Source: Corythucha ciliata
Lineage: Eukaryota > Arthropoda > Insecta > Hemiptera > Tingidae
Direction of reading: 5' to 3'
Length of the DNA: 64,000 nt
Assembly (NCBI GenBank): GCA_038030265.1
Contig: CM075942.1
Coordinates: 69,630,926-69,694,925, forward strand
Shown: piece after piece, positions 45,281 through 56,150 of the stretch
How positions within the stretch are numbered: the stretch's first letter is position 1
Layout of the letters: every line of letters starts with the position of its first letter
Position numbers and translations under genes: made by a program
The notes under the pieces: generated by a model
What the model was told of the DNA's origin: nothing
Database searches by the model: none
What the model saw: the letters and a program-made list of their open reading frames with translations, nothing else

Positions 45281-46305
45281 CAAAGGAGACATTATTTCAA
45301 CTAATTTTACGATTGAAAATAAAATCACATCGGCTTTATCAGGCCGGGAAAATCAAGGACTATTTCGATTAATCCGCTTTTGCGAATTCCTTGATTTCTC
45401 TGATATCCCAGTCCCGTTTAATCTCTGTGTGATGTTAATAAGTATTACCGGGCCAAGGAGCTTTCCATAGTTGAATACCAAAACATTTCGAAACGCTTTC
45501 AGTCAGACCGCCTCTTTTTCTTTTCTTCCACAGTTTTCCATTCCATTAGTCAACCAAGGGCGAATGAAAGCATACTAATTTTTTTTCTCTGTTTTCGCGT
45601 GACATTTATTATTAGTTAGTATTATGGCTGGGCACGATGCCCAGGAAGTTCTTTTTTTTTTTTTTACCCAATATGAACGAAAACGTGTCAATACATGTGC
45701 GGAAAAGCAGTAGACTTTGAAGTAACATATTATAATATACAAGCGAAAATGGTAGAAGAGTTCATAATTTTGTTGAAGGGGCAACCGGAGTAAAGGACCG
45801 CTCGCGCTCCAAGATTAAAGAATAACGACAACGAAAATTATTGTTCTTTGCCTTTTTTTCTACGTGGAAGCGGCGAAGTCGTCAGTGAACCAAAACACTT
45901 TTGTTCCGTTACTAGAAGGGAAGGCTTTTTCCCACCGAGATCACGTATATCCGCCCTGGTATTTCCAATGGGGGTCTTCTCGGATCTCGGTGCGGAACGC
46001 CGGGGAATGTTTATTGTAGGCGGGTGGTTAGATCTTGGGATGATGGGAATACGTTTTTTGAACGAAGTAAGAAAGAGAGGAGTTGTGAGTGTCCTGTATT
46101 AATCCACAGATTGGATGAATCAAAAGAAGAAACTGTGACTCTGTATTGTTATATTCTTAACTTTAATTTAAGAATATTTCCAGTGATTGCAAATTTTACA
46201 AGCTTGGTCAGTGGCACCAAAATGATTTCAACGAGATGTAGCCGAACTCTGGAAAAACGACCCACCCATGCCACTAGTGACGTTCCCAGGGGCGCAAATT
46301 GAGGG
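45281..46305. repeat. 1.0-kb direct duplication, copy 2
   Basis: Partner of 43316-44341. Its right flank (TAGTTGGGGGGG) differs from copy 1's, so the pair is not a simple head-to-tail duplication of one 2-kb unit. Confidence 0.88.
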
Positions 46306-47549
46306 TAGTTGGGGGGGAGGGGAAACATTATGTCTTAGGCCCCGCGCACACTAGGAGAAAAAAGACGCCGACGCGCGCGTCAGCGTCCGACTCCTGCAAT
46401 AAAAACACATAGAACTTTAATACGAGACCTTCTAGAGAGCGAATGTATCTAAATGGCACGCATGCGTCACTGCTTATGGGCGGGGCTGGGTTTATGACGC
46501 CAAATTACGAACTGCTTTCTCATCACAGTCCACGCTCTTGTCTGAATACGGGGTTTTCCACCCTCCGACAAATCATCGTGAAACTTTAATTTCTAGACAG
46601 GTGAAAGTTAATCTCGGCCAGAATTTTAGTCGACTCGATGTTGATGGCCTTCATAAAACACAAACCACTGCTTGCCAAGCTTTCAGAAAATGTATGTCCC
46701 CCCTCGGGGCTCACAATGTATGTTGGATAGAATTATCCATGTTTTTCATAAAAGAAGAACAAGAAAAAGTCTCCCAGTCACACTCATAAATACGATTGTC
46801 GTATTTCTAGAATCGGTATCAAAGCCAGCTTCAGCCATGTTTTAAACTCGACCCTTGTATTTCCACCCTCTGTCAATTTCACGCTGCGAAAAATTGACCA
46901 AAATACGAATTTTGATAAATTAACGTCGTAGTCCCCCTAAATTTGTGTCACGCTAATTTTTTAAATTAGTTGGCCAATTTCGAGACTAATTTAGTTTAGG
47001 CCCAGACAACGTTTCACAAATTTTAGGGGGAAAAATCATCAATTCAGGGGGTACAAAGGACATATAAACAAACCTGAGCTATTTTTCAAAAAATGATGGA
47101 ATTTCAACGTCCCTCAGGTTTTTTATTGTTATTATACGGACTTTAACCAAGGTAAATAGACTAAAGAGGAATGCTCGTAACTAGGGAATTTTTGGTAAAT
47201 TTTGACGTCACGGGAGTAAAAAATTAAATGAGGGACCGAACATCTGAAAGCAATCCGGGACCTGGATCTGAAGCAATTTTTGTGGGTGGTTGTATTTTTT
47301 TTTTTCTGTTTTTCCCCCCTTGGATTTTGTTCGTAGTCCAGGCAACGAATGAAAAAAACAAAAAACAAAATATTACGTCTGGAAAAAATTGTAAAAGAGG
47401 CAACATACAAAACAACCGTCAGAGGGTCACTGCAATTTTGTATGATAATTCTTCTCTTCCACCGATATGAACTTACTGATGCAGGATTTCCTGTTCCTTT
47501 CAATATTTTTTCATTCTCAGGGATGGCTCCGACAAGAGTTCGACAGCAT
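46306..47549. other. Unassigned sequence
   Basis: TTAGGCCCCGCGCACACTAGG near 46335 resembles the GG-initial end of a Harbinger-type MITE, but no partner was found. Nothing else is assignable. Confidence 0.4.
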
Positions 47550-47554
47550 GGAGG

Positions 47555-48426
47555 ACAGTGGTGGATCCAAGGGAGGGGACACAGGGGCTATGGCCCCTCC
47601 CTTGGAGTCGAGGTCATTTGAAAAAATGATACTACCTCAAATTTGGAATGCCCTGGAGATCACATTTGCTACGAGAACGTATGCGTATCTAACTATCAAT
47701 CAATTCGCGAATATTTTTGCCTCCCCCCCCCTCTCCTTAATGGAAATGCTGCGAACGCCCATGGTCAGTTGCCCTCACCTAGACTTTAAAGCGCAGACTT
47801 AGTGGGGCAGCTACCAACTCCCAGATACCACCAATAAAGTTAAAATCCATCAGGATCGCCACATTTTGTATAGCGAAAATGTTCGCAGGTCTGCTCCAGC
47901 AATGCACAAATTTTCACCTTTTCGGATTATTCGTCCAATAAAATATCAATTTCGAGTTTCTTTTGCGGTGAAAACCAAACGCGGAGTGGCTTAATTCAAA
48001 AGCCACTTTCGTGGTTTTCGTACTCTAAAAAACCGTTACCGCGGCTCTGCGTCACTAAAAAATCATTCCCTCACATTTTGATCACTAAGATACCAATTTT
48101 CCTGATTATTCTTGTCGAAAAATAGCCATTTTCCTTGGTCTGGCTCACTCAAAAACGAATTTCTCGGTTTTCACTCTCTAAAAACCAATTTTGCGGATTT
48201 TTCTCACCAACAAAGAAATGTTTACGTAACGAACTCACTAAAAACAATCAGTTTACGGATTTTTGATGCTATCAAACAAATTTAACAGTGTGCCCAAGTG
48301 CCCAAATTCAGGGACCGTTTTCGAAGATTTTACGCACTACAATTTCATATTAACTAGGTTGGTACATTAAGACCACTTCTTCGGTGTTCACTCCCTAAAT
48401 CATTAATTTTCCGGATTTTTCTCAAA

Positions 48427-48458
<32 letters not shown>

Positions 48459-48800
48459 TTTTCCCGGATCTGGCTTTCTAAAAAACAAATTCCTCAGATT
48501 TCGTTCTCTAAATATCGATTTTGTTGATATTTTTTGCTTGTTGAGTTCACTAAAAAATTAATATTACTTATTTAGTTGCCGCCGACAGACAAATTTCGGA
48601 GCGCAGCTTCAATTCAGTGACCGCATTTGCTGATTTTTCTGCGCTGTAAAACCATTTTCGCAGTTTTGACTCACCAAAAAAACAATTTATCGAATTTCTC
48701 TGTCTAAGAAACCAAATTTCGCTGATTTTTCTCGCAGAAGAAAAACATTTCCCCGAATCTGGCTCACTGTAAAATAAATTGCTCGGATTTAGCTCATTGA
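47555..48800. repeat. CAGTGGTGGATCC terminus followed by degenerate array, family D
   Basis: A hAT-like left terminus CAGTGGTGGATCCAAGG lies near 47555, with a GC-rich palindromic block (GGGGCTATGGCCCC). From about 47990 to 48800 there are units of about 30 bp with CTCACTAAAAAACCAATTT and CGGATTTTT cores. No right terminus with a duplication was found. Confidence 0.6.
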
Positions 48801-48824
48801 ACAACCAATTTCGGGGATTTTGTG

Positions 48825-48960
48825 GCCAGTAATATTGTACGTTTCATAACAAGAGAGGAAAGTGGAAATTTTCCGACGAGTTGTAAACGTACGTTAACGA
48901 GTCGGGTGAAGTTCAACTTTCCTCTCTCGTTATGAAACTTACTATTTCGCGTTACCAGTA
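48825..48960. repeat. Imperfect hairpin element, about 135 bp
   Basis: The arms pair over about 60 bp: CGTTTCATAACAAGAGAGG against CCTCTCTCGTTATGAAAC, and CGACGAGTTGTAAACG against GTTAACGAGTCG. The centre is TACG and the ends are CCAGT/ACCAGT. It is probably a small MITE in the array; no duplication assigned. Confidence 0.7.
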
Positions 48961-49504
48961 AAAAAAAGTGGCATTTCCCTCCCTGTAACCTCAAACCTCA
49001 TACACCCGGCGAAAACCAATTTCACCGGGTGGCCCATTGCAGATTGGTCTCTGAATTCCGGTAACTTCCCTGCGCCAGCATCCTCAGCTCAGAAAGACCC
49101 ACCTCCACGTGGTGCCTCTCGGGCGTGACTGGCTGGCCACCGGTCATGGCTAACGGGTCGAGCTGAGTGATGGGACCGACTCTGCTCGGGAGTCCGGGCC
49201 GAAAGATGGGCTACAGGCCAGGTAAGGGCCTGCCACGGCCTATAGGTACATCTTAAGAAGATCCGCAGCAGGTCTCTGAATTGGGCCACCCCAGCGAAAT
49301 AAGCGGTTATCCGACAATGAAAGTCCCCGAATTGCTTTTTTAGTGAGCGAATTCCGAGAAATTGACGTGTGAAATGCCAAGCCAAGGTCAAAATTTACGC
49401 GAAACGTCACATCGGTGAGAGTAAAACTGTTTTGAAACGGCCGCGGCACACCCAAGGGAAAAATTCACGCGAAATGCCCCATTTTGTGGACAAAACGCAA
49501 GAAC
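48961..49504. other. Unassigned, partly GC-rich
   Basis: 49080-49270 is much richer in G+C than its surroundings and could be a retroelement or SINE fragment, but I recognise no promoter box or tail. Short degenerate units (CGCGAAATGCC) follow. Confidence 0.35.
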
Positions 49505-50468
49505 ATTGGAAGCATAGGCGGATCTAAGGGGGGGGGGGTAACAGCAGAATTACCCCCCCCCTGGAGCTTGGAAAATCTCTCAAACATGGGGGAGGGGGTG
49601 TGGTGGGCAGGTGGTGGGGGTGTACTGGCGGAGGGGAGGGGTTTCGATTACCCCCCCCTGAGAGAGGTCCAAGATCCGCCCTTGATTGGAAGAAACACTT
49701 ACGCGCAACTCGCAAAAATTGTCGTAGAAAATTGTGTTGCTATCACGAGGAAATTATTTACTTGGAGCCGAAAATGGGAAATAATTCACGTAAAACGGAA
49801 CAACGAAGGCGTCATGAATATGAAAAATTCCCCATTTCAGACCGAAACGTCACATCTAGGCCAATATTTAAGCGTAAGGCCTCATTCGGACGATCATTAA
49901 GGTCAAAATCCAAGCAAAACTGCACATTCTATAGGCAGTATTTACGCGAATTGTCGCATTCACAGAGGACTTTACACAGAATGCCCCACTGTGGGCAAAA
50001 CGCAACATTCGGGGAAACACTTCCGCGAGCCGCCAATTTTAAGGCCACGTCAATGGGGTAATGTACAAAACGCCTCACCAAGGGAAATTTTATGAGTAGT
50101 GAAATTGTCCATTTCATGAAAAAACTTGTCAGTTTCACGAAGAAATTGTCAATTTCAGAAAGGAATTGCCCGTTTTATAAGAAAACTTGCGATTTTACGG
50201 GAATTCTTAAGCTTATGAACAAATAATGGTTGATTTTATGAGCAAATTTTCAGTTTTAAAGGTGTCAATTTAATGAGTAAATCGTCAATTTCATAAGGGA
50301 ATAGTCAATTTTATTAGGAAAATGCCATTTTTGAGTGGGACATTTTTAATTCCCTGTGTCGTTAAACCTCAGAACACGCAGTTCTGTCCATTTTTAAATT
50401 TTTCATCATTTTGGGGCCGATTGGAGCCATGGCCCCCTCCTTAAGCCGACCCTGGATCCGCGCCTGAT
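49505..50468. mobile_element. Candidate array-bearing hAT-like element, both termini visible
   Basis: The left end AGGCGGATCTAAGGGG (from about 49512) and right end CCCTGGATCCGCGCCTG (to about 50464) are imperfect inverted repeats. G-runs and C-runs sit inside the left end. The interior holds two short-period arrays (CGCGAAATGCCCC type to about 50060, then GAAATTGTCAATTTC type at 50090-50340). No clean 8-bp duplication is visible, so the exact ends are uncertain. It lies immediately upstream of the THAP exon. Confidence 0.55.
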
Positions 50469-50477
50469 GGAGGAAGC

Positions 50478-50719
50478 TGTTGCAGCGTTCCTACATGCAC
50501 TAATAATTATAGAAAAACAAAACAAAATGGAGAGGAATTGAGGTTCTTTCGTTCCCTGAAGAGGGAAGAAACCCTTCTCCAGTGGTTGAGAAAATGCAAA
50601 AAGGCTGAAGTCTTCAATTTAGGATCTCAACGAGTTTGCAGTGCTCATTTCACGATTAACGATTACGAGGATGCGACAAAAGCACGCATAATGGGTTACG
50701 CACCAAAACAACTACTACG
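50478..50719 (+). CDS. THAP-type C2CH zinc-finger exon (partial)
   Basis: The open plus-strand frame reads CCSVPTCTNN then EELRFFRSLKREETLLQWL then QRVCSAHFTINDYED and GYAPKQLLR. This matches the THAP fold: CX4C (50481-50498), a central aromatic/Trp segment, and CXXH (CSAH), followed by the usual basic end. THAP domains bind DNA in a sequence-specific way and occur in animal regulators and in P-element transposases. The exon ends at CTACTACG/GTAGGA, a plausible 5' splice site at 50719. Two acceptor-like sites downstream continue in the correct phase. No start codon is in frame upstream; the sequence there is the terminus of a transposon-like element, so the 5' end may be lost or lie in another exon. 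Host gene, or a domain captured by a transposon, are both possible. Confidence 0.65.
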
Positions 50720-50874
50720 GTAGGAAATACTATTTCTCACTCGTTTCCTGAAGTACTGATGAATTCAATAGATGCACGCGAATTAGAAAAACAAAATGGT
50801 AATTATTCCAGTTACTACCAACAATCAATTATTGACTGGGAACTTTAATGAGATTGGCCTTTTTATATTGCCAG

Positions 50875-50947
50875 TAATGCTGCCTCTTCACCGTTCGCCT
50901 CTGGGTGCAACCTCCAAATGGTTCCCGTCACTGGTAGCGCAGACTGA
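50875..50947 (+). CDS. Candidate second exon (a) of the THAP gene
   Basis: A T-rich stretch ends in TATATTGCCAG/T. Joined to the upstream exon in phase 2 this gives LLRNAASSPFASGC, compatible with the basic end of a THAP domain. The frame stops at TGA 50945-50947. A related copy of the surrounding sequence lies about 168 bp downstream. Exon status is inferred only from splice consensus and phase. Confidence 0.35.
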
Positions 50948-51040
50948 CTGAATGGTCGAAAAAGATTGTAATTATTCTAATCTCCACCTCAGTTATTATC
51001 GACTGTGAACTTAAACGAGATTATCTCTTTTTATTGCCAG

Positions 51041-51093
51041 TAATTCTTCCTCTTCGCCACCCAGTGTAACCACTAAAGGGTGCTCGGGGTAGT
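51041..51093 (+). CDS. Candidate second exon (b), diverged tandem copy
   Basis: TTTTTATTGCCAG/T precedes AATTCTTCC; in the same phase the join reads LLRNSSSSPPSVTTKGC before a TAG. The block 50969-51105 is a diverged duplicate of 50801-50945 (shared GTAATTATTC, ATTATTGACTG-like, TTGCCAGTAAT). The exact end is arbitrary (set at the stop). It may be a duplicated alternative exon or simply duplicated non-coding DNA. Confidence 0.3.
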
Positions 51094-51589
51094 GTTAGTG
51101 ACCGTCTCACCAGCACACCCGTCATTGCCAAAATATTGTTCAGGATTGGTTCCGGTAAACGCGCCAGAGTCGCCCAGTGGGTCCTGACCTCCCACTGGGT
51201 TGCCATAAATCAGTCCATCTTTTTCCTTCGTTTGCTCCATTTGTAGAAAAAAGTGTGCATTTTAACCCTACTGCCAGGGCGGGCGAGACTTCTCTAACCC
51301 TGAGTCCAAGTACCGTGTCCAAGTGTGTGTCGGGGGAGGGGATGTTGGGAACGTGAACATAAGAAGGGAGGAAGAGGATTGAGGTGATGGGAGGGGAGGC
51401 CAAATAAGGCCTTGGGGATGAGCGCAGGGTTTGGAGAGATCCTGCACCCAGGCTACAGGATCCCCGGGTTTGCCAGGCCCGTATTGACACCAAGGTGCCA
51501 ACCTGCGAGGTTCGGGGTGCCTGTAGCTGTCGAGGCCCGACCCCCGACTTTTCTGTTAGGGTATGCTCCCTTAGGTGGTTACCTTTCCT

Positions 51590-51728
51590 GGCTAACGGAC
51601 CACCTACCCGCCTCTTTTAGTCGCCTTTTACGACACGCAGAGGATACGGTGGATGTATTCTATCTCCTCCACCCCAACCCACAGGGTCATTCGTTCTTTC
51701 ATACCAAAAAATAAAAAAAATAGAAAAC
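51590..51728 (+). repeat. SINE- or LINE-3'-end-like sequence with A-rich tail
   Basis: TTTTAGTCGCCTTTTACGAC followed by ACGCAGAGGATACGG and CCACCCCAACCCACAGGG resembles a conserved tail found in invertebrate SINEs and non-LTR elements. It ends in an A-rich AAAAAATAAAAAAAAT. The GC-rich stretch upstream (51410-51590) may be its body. No convincing tRNA-type A and B boxes were identified. Assignment is by memory of the motif and is tentative. Confidence 0.4.
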
Positions 51729-51729
51729 A

Positions 51730-52148
51730 GTCCAAAATGAAATACTTAGTCGAAAACAGGCAATTTTAGGACCTTTGACCATTTTGGAACAATAATTTCA
51801 AAAGGCTGTAGCCCGTTCCATATTCATCATGGAAAACTACTTTACATACAGAATTTGTTGGAAATTTATCGCTCAACAAGTTTTGTGAGTGAAGATTTTC
51901 CTCAAAAGTAACCCATTTTCGAGATATTTAGAAGAAACTAAAAGAAGTGATAAAAAAATTCGGTTTTTGGGCAGGCAAAAAATTGTACGAGCTTTTCAGA
52001 GTTAGTATTTTTTTTCTCGAACAACTTACACATACAAGATGGCAAAAAAATGTCCGTAGGGAACATGGAAGTGAAAGGGGTTTGTTTTCGGCAACGTTGT
52101 AGTCAATTCGCATGGAAATTGTACGAGAAATCCTTAAAGGCATAGAGG
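51730..52148. other. Unassigned sequence
   Basis: About 400 bp with no recognised element or gene. Confidence 0.4.
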
Positions 52149-52490
52149 CAGGGGCGGGCAAAATACTTCGAAAATGTATTTTAAATACAAAGCCCAAAAT
52201 ACTTTCAAAAATGTATTTTAAATACTGAAATACAAATACTTTTTTAATTGTATTTTGAATAAAATACAAATACAATTTAAAATACTTTTCAAAAATTCGA
52301 TTTCGACGGCGAAAAACACGAAAAATAAATAATTCAAAAATATCAGATCCTTCAGTAGACAAGTTCACAAAATGTAGCAGGGAGAAATGGCGCTGCGCCG
52401 CGATGCGCAAAAAAAAGTAGGCAAGTTGTCACCAAGTATTTAGTACCGAACCGGCAAGCACTGGTGGATCGTGAGCTGAAAAGGAGGTGA
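52149..52490. repeat. AAATAC-rich dispersed repeat, second full copy
   Basis: CAGGGGCGGGCAAAATACTT starts the copy. The order of blocks matches 44352-44700: the AAATAC block, then GAAAAATAAATAATTC, then CCGAACCGGC and GAGCTGAAAAGGAGG. It is broken at about 52490 by the next array element. Confidence 0.7.
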
Positions 52491-52491
52491 G

Positions 52492-54636
52492 GTCACTGGT
52501 GGATTTATATCGGGGCCCGGGGCGGAAATCTTCAAGAGGCCTCTAAAAGTCTCTAACTATATACTTATACATAAAACCTCAATTGGTAACCTCTAAGGTC
52601 TTTTCCTAATTTTAGCCATGGCCTTTTCCATATATTGTAGGTAAATTACCGCTATTTCCACAGTCTATCCGCTAAACAGCGCTTATGCCAAGTTTAAACT
52701 GCGAATTTCTCCATTTTAGCCGCGAATGAGTGCTTTTTGTCAACTTTAACAGCAAGTTAGCGCTTTTCGCCGCAAATTAGCAACTGATTAGCGCGGTAAT
52801 CCCCCCCCCCACCATAAAGACATAAATATGCGCTTTTCCCCAACTTGAGCAGCAAAGTAGAATTGGTATCCTGTGAATCAGCTATGTTTCTTTAACTTTC
52901 CTCGAGTTGGCGTTTTCCACAATTTTAGCTGCAAATTAGCGATTATTTCTAGCAGTTTACTCAGTAAGAGCTGAAAATTACTCAATATTAGCCGTAAAAT
53001 TCTCGAAATGTTTACCACAAATTAGCATTTTTTGTTCACCGTAACCATACACTGCGGAATAGCGATTTCGTCTCAGTTTTAGCCACAGTTTCACTCATAG
53101 CCATAAATTAGCGCTTTTTCTCAATTTTAGCCTCAAAGGCTAAAGGAGGCGCGAGGAAGGCGCGAATTAACGTATTTCCAATTTTGACGCAAAGTTAAAT
53201 TGGTCTCAATTTTATCCGTAAATTAGCGCTTTTTCGTAATTTTAGCAGTGCAGTAGCCATTCCTAGCCCGTGTGTTAGCGAATTTTGTTCATTTTAGCCA
53301 CAAATTGGCGTTTTCCGATATTTTTACTGCAAATCGGCAATTCTTCCATTTTTGACAGTGAATTAGCACTTTTTGTTTCAATTTAGGCAGAAAATTAACT
53401 TTTCTCTTTATTCTAGCCAGAATAATTACTGATTTTTTTCAATTTTAATTATAATGTAGAATAGGGCTTCATATCAGTTCTAGCCGTGAATCAGTGTTTT
53501 TTCTTTTACTTATAACCATGAATTTGCCGTTTTCCTTTATTTTAGCCACAAAGTTGTCGTCAGAAAGGCGGAATTAAAAATTCCAACACACTTTATCCGC
53601 GATTATTTTCCTCAATATTAGCCGCGAATACGCGTTTTTTTAAATTTTAGCTGCTTTGAAGCGTTTCTAATCTGTGAATTCGCGAATTACCTTAATTTTT
53701 CAGCCGCGAATTCGTGATTTCCACAAATTTAAGCCGGGAATAACACTTTTTCCCAATTTGAGCTGAAAACGAGAGTTTTTATTTATTTACGACAGGCTAA
53801 TTATAGTGAATTTTTCAATATTGGCTGTTTTTTTTACACTTCAGTCCCACGCTGGCATTTTTCCTTCAATGTTTTGCTATGGATTAGCGTTTATTGTTTA
53901 GTTTTAGCCTCGAACAGAAGCTATGCATTTGTGTTTTGTCAATTTTTCAAGGTTTAATGACTTTGTGGGTCGCGCTCTCTTCAGTATACAAAATAACGGC
54001 CAACGAAAAATTTAGAATTCTTTTTTATAACGACAATGAAAAATGGGAAATTACGAACTCGCGATCAAACTGACATGTGGTTTTTTAAACATAATATTTG
54101 TTATTTTTTTAAAATAAAAATTGAGGCTTTGTTAGCTGTTGGCACGCTACAACTTTAACCAATTTTGGCCAAGGGTTAGCGCTTTTAATCAATTTTAGCA
54201 GTGCAGTACTTTCGTTTGTATTGGCGATTTTCCTCCATTTTAGCCACGATTTGGCGTTTTCCTCATTTTCAGCTGCAGTTTAGCGATTTTTTAGCAGCCA
54301 ATTAGCACTTTTTTCTCAGTTTGAGTTGAAAATTAGTGTTTTTCTTAAAGTTGGCCCCGCTACTTAATATTTGTGTCAATTCTAGCCGCGTAGTTTTTTT
54401 AGGTTTTAGCCCGCGTGAGCAATTTTTTTCTACGGATTAGCGTTGTTTCTCAGTTTGAGCCTCGATTCTTTCAGAAGCTATACAGATTATCGTTTTCTCA
54501 ATTTCAGCCGCGCATTATTGATTTTTCTTCATTTCAGCTGCGTGAAATAGTGTTTTCTGATAATTTTGCAGCGAATTAGCACATTATCCATTCTCTTTTT
54601 TTTTAATTAATAGGCGATTTTTCGCCATTTGAGTTG
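52492..54636. repeat. Family A 30-bp array next to a CACTGGTGG terminus, split by BEL
   Basis: The left edge CACTGGTGGATTTATATC with a GGGGCCCGGGGCGGAAATC block is the same head found at 11893-11935, followed by forward 30-bp units. The BEL element at 54637 interrupts the array; units resume at 57261 and fade by about 57340. Joining the flanks across BEL restores continuous array sequence (TTTGAGTTGTGAATTTG). Confidence 0.72.
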
Positions 54637-54827
54637 TGTTGCGAATCGTAATCAAGCGCGAGAGCCGGACAAGGTTAAAAAGGGAGGTTCTGAACCCTTG
54701 GGGTTTTGGTTTCTGTGTGTTTGGTTTTTTTTTTTGTAACTGTCTTGCTGTTGATTAAGTAGCGTGATTTCTTTTTTAATAAACGAAGATCTGAATCATT
54801 CATTTTTGACTGTTTTGATTTTCAACA
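54637..54827 (+). repeat. BEL 5' LTR
   Basis: 191 bp, from TGTTGCGAATCG to GATTTTCAACA, with a T tract near 54727-54736 and an AATAAA signal near 54778. By eye it differs from the 3' LTR at about six substitutions plus a T-tract length change, so the insertion is not brand new. Confidence 0.93.
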
Positions 54828-54829
54828 TT

Positions 54830-54847
54830 TGGCGACCGTAACTGGAC
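54830..54847 (+). other. Primer-binding site of the BEL element
   Basis: TGGCGACCGTAACTGGAC begins two bases after the LTR, where a tRNA 3' end would pair to prime minus-strand synthesis. TGGCGACCGT is common at this position in BEL elements; I do not assign the tRNA. Confidence 0.7.
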
Positions 54848-54882
54848 TTTGTTTTGTGTGTTAGTAATCGCGGCTTCTTAAA

Positions 54883-56150
54883 ATGGAAAAACTAAAAAAG
54901 GTACGTTCAATACGCCGTCGAAACTTTAACAAGTTGTGTAATGAGTTGACCGCGAAACTAATACAAGGCGATTCGGACTGTTCGGCCGTGGAAGCTGGAT
55001 TGGATCACGCTACCGAAAGTTATGAAGAGTTGAGGCGGCTTGACAGTGAAATACTTGATCTGCTTTTGAATCAAGAAGAGTTGGAGGACGACGAGTTATC
55101 GAATGAAATCGCCGAGAAAGAAGAAGTAGTGAGTCGTTTCAAGCTGCTGCAAATATCGGCGCGGAAGTTCTCGCGAAAAAGAGTTGTCAGGACGACGTTC
55201 AGTCCAACTCGAGCAGCAGTTTATCGTCGAAACGAAATTTGAACCTCCCCAAACTGGAGCTAAAGAAGTTTTCCGGCGACGTCAAAGAGTGGATCCCTTT
55301 CTGGGCCCAGTTCTCGAAAATTGATAGCGACCAGACCCTCGATGAAGCGGAAAAGTTTCAATACCTTCTGCAAGCCACAGTTGAAGGATCACGGGCGCGA
55401 GATTTAGTCGCTAGTTACCCTCCTACCGCAGCTAATTATGAGGGAGCCATCAAAGCTCTGAAAGTGAGATTTGGACGAGACAGCATACTTATCGAAGTGT
55501 ATGTACGTGAGCTACTCAATTTAGTCATAAATAATAGCCACCCAGGAAAAAAGGTGCCACTCTCCAATCCGTACGACAAAATTATCGCTCAGTTACGGTC
55601 TCTCGAGACTCTCAACGTTCCATCTGAGACGTGCGCGGCCATGCTCTATCACTCGTCGAGTCGTGCCTCCCCGAAGACATCCTGAGAGCATGGCAAAGAA
55701 GCCAACCCGAACTGAGTGCAAGCGAGGATGAAACCAGCCTACGGAGATTGGGTGAGTCAGATGCTGAGTCAAAGACGTCCGAGTCTCGTGACCGTTTACT
55801 CCGTCTTATGAATTTTCTAATGCGTGAAGTAGAGAACGAAGAGAGAATAACCTTGGCTATGACGGGTTTTGGATCTTGAGAAAAGACGGAGGGAGCTCAG
55901 AAAACTGAGAGGTCAGGGAGAAAAGAGGTTCCCACAGCGGCAGGACTGTACACTGAGACCAAAGAAATGAAGTGTGTTTTCTGCTCGGAGTGCCACTCGC
56001 CGAACCAATGCCCTAAAGCGTTGGCCTTGTCGCTCGAAGAAAGAAGAAAAATTGCTTTTGAGAGGGGGTTGTGCTTGAATTGTTTGAGGGAAGGGCACCT
56101 TCGGCCACGGTGTAAAGCGAGAATAACCTGCTCGGTTTGCAAGAAAAGGG
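54883..56150 (+). pseudogene. BEL Gag, frameshifted
   Basis: Starts at ATG 54883. Three pieces in different frames carry, in order, a coiled-coil-like N-terminus (MEKLKKVRSIRRRNFNKL), the BEL Gag core (LPKLELKKFSGDVKEW, then IPFWAQFSKID, the DUF1759 type), CLPEDILRAWQRS, and two zinc knuckles: CVFCSECHSPNQC (CX2CX3HX4C) and CLNCLREGHLRPRC (CX2CX4HX4C). Frames change near 55240, 55650 and 56140, and a TGA lies at 55877-55879. It would form the particle and bind element RNA if intact; as it stands it cannot. Confidence 0.88.

Noticed and set aside
43316..46305. A complete LTR retrotransposon with the 1.0-kb repeats as LTRs
   Set aside because: Ends are not TG...CA, no 4-6-bp flanking duplication is seen, and the internal 0.94 kb is a mosaic of unrelated repeats with no gag or pol.
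51174..51201. Hairpin CCCAGTGGG...CCCACTGGG as a terminator or regulatory element
   Set aside because: A 9-bp stem is expected occasionally in this length of DNA and nothing nearby gives it context.
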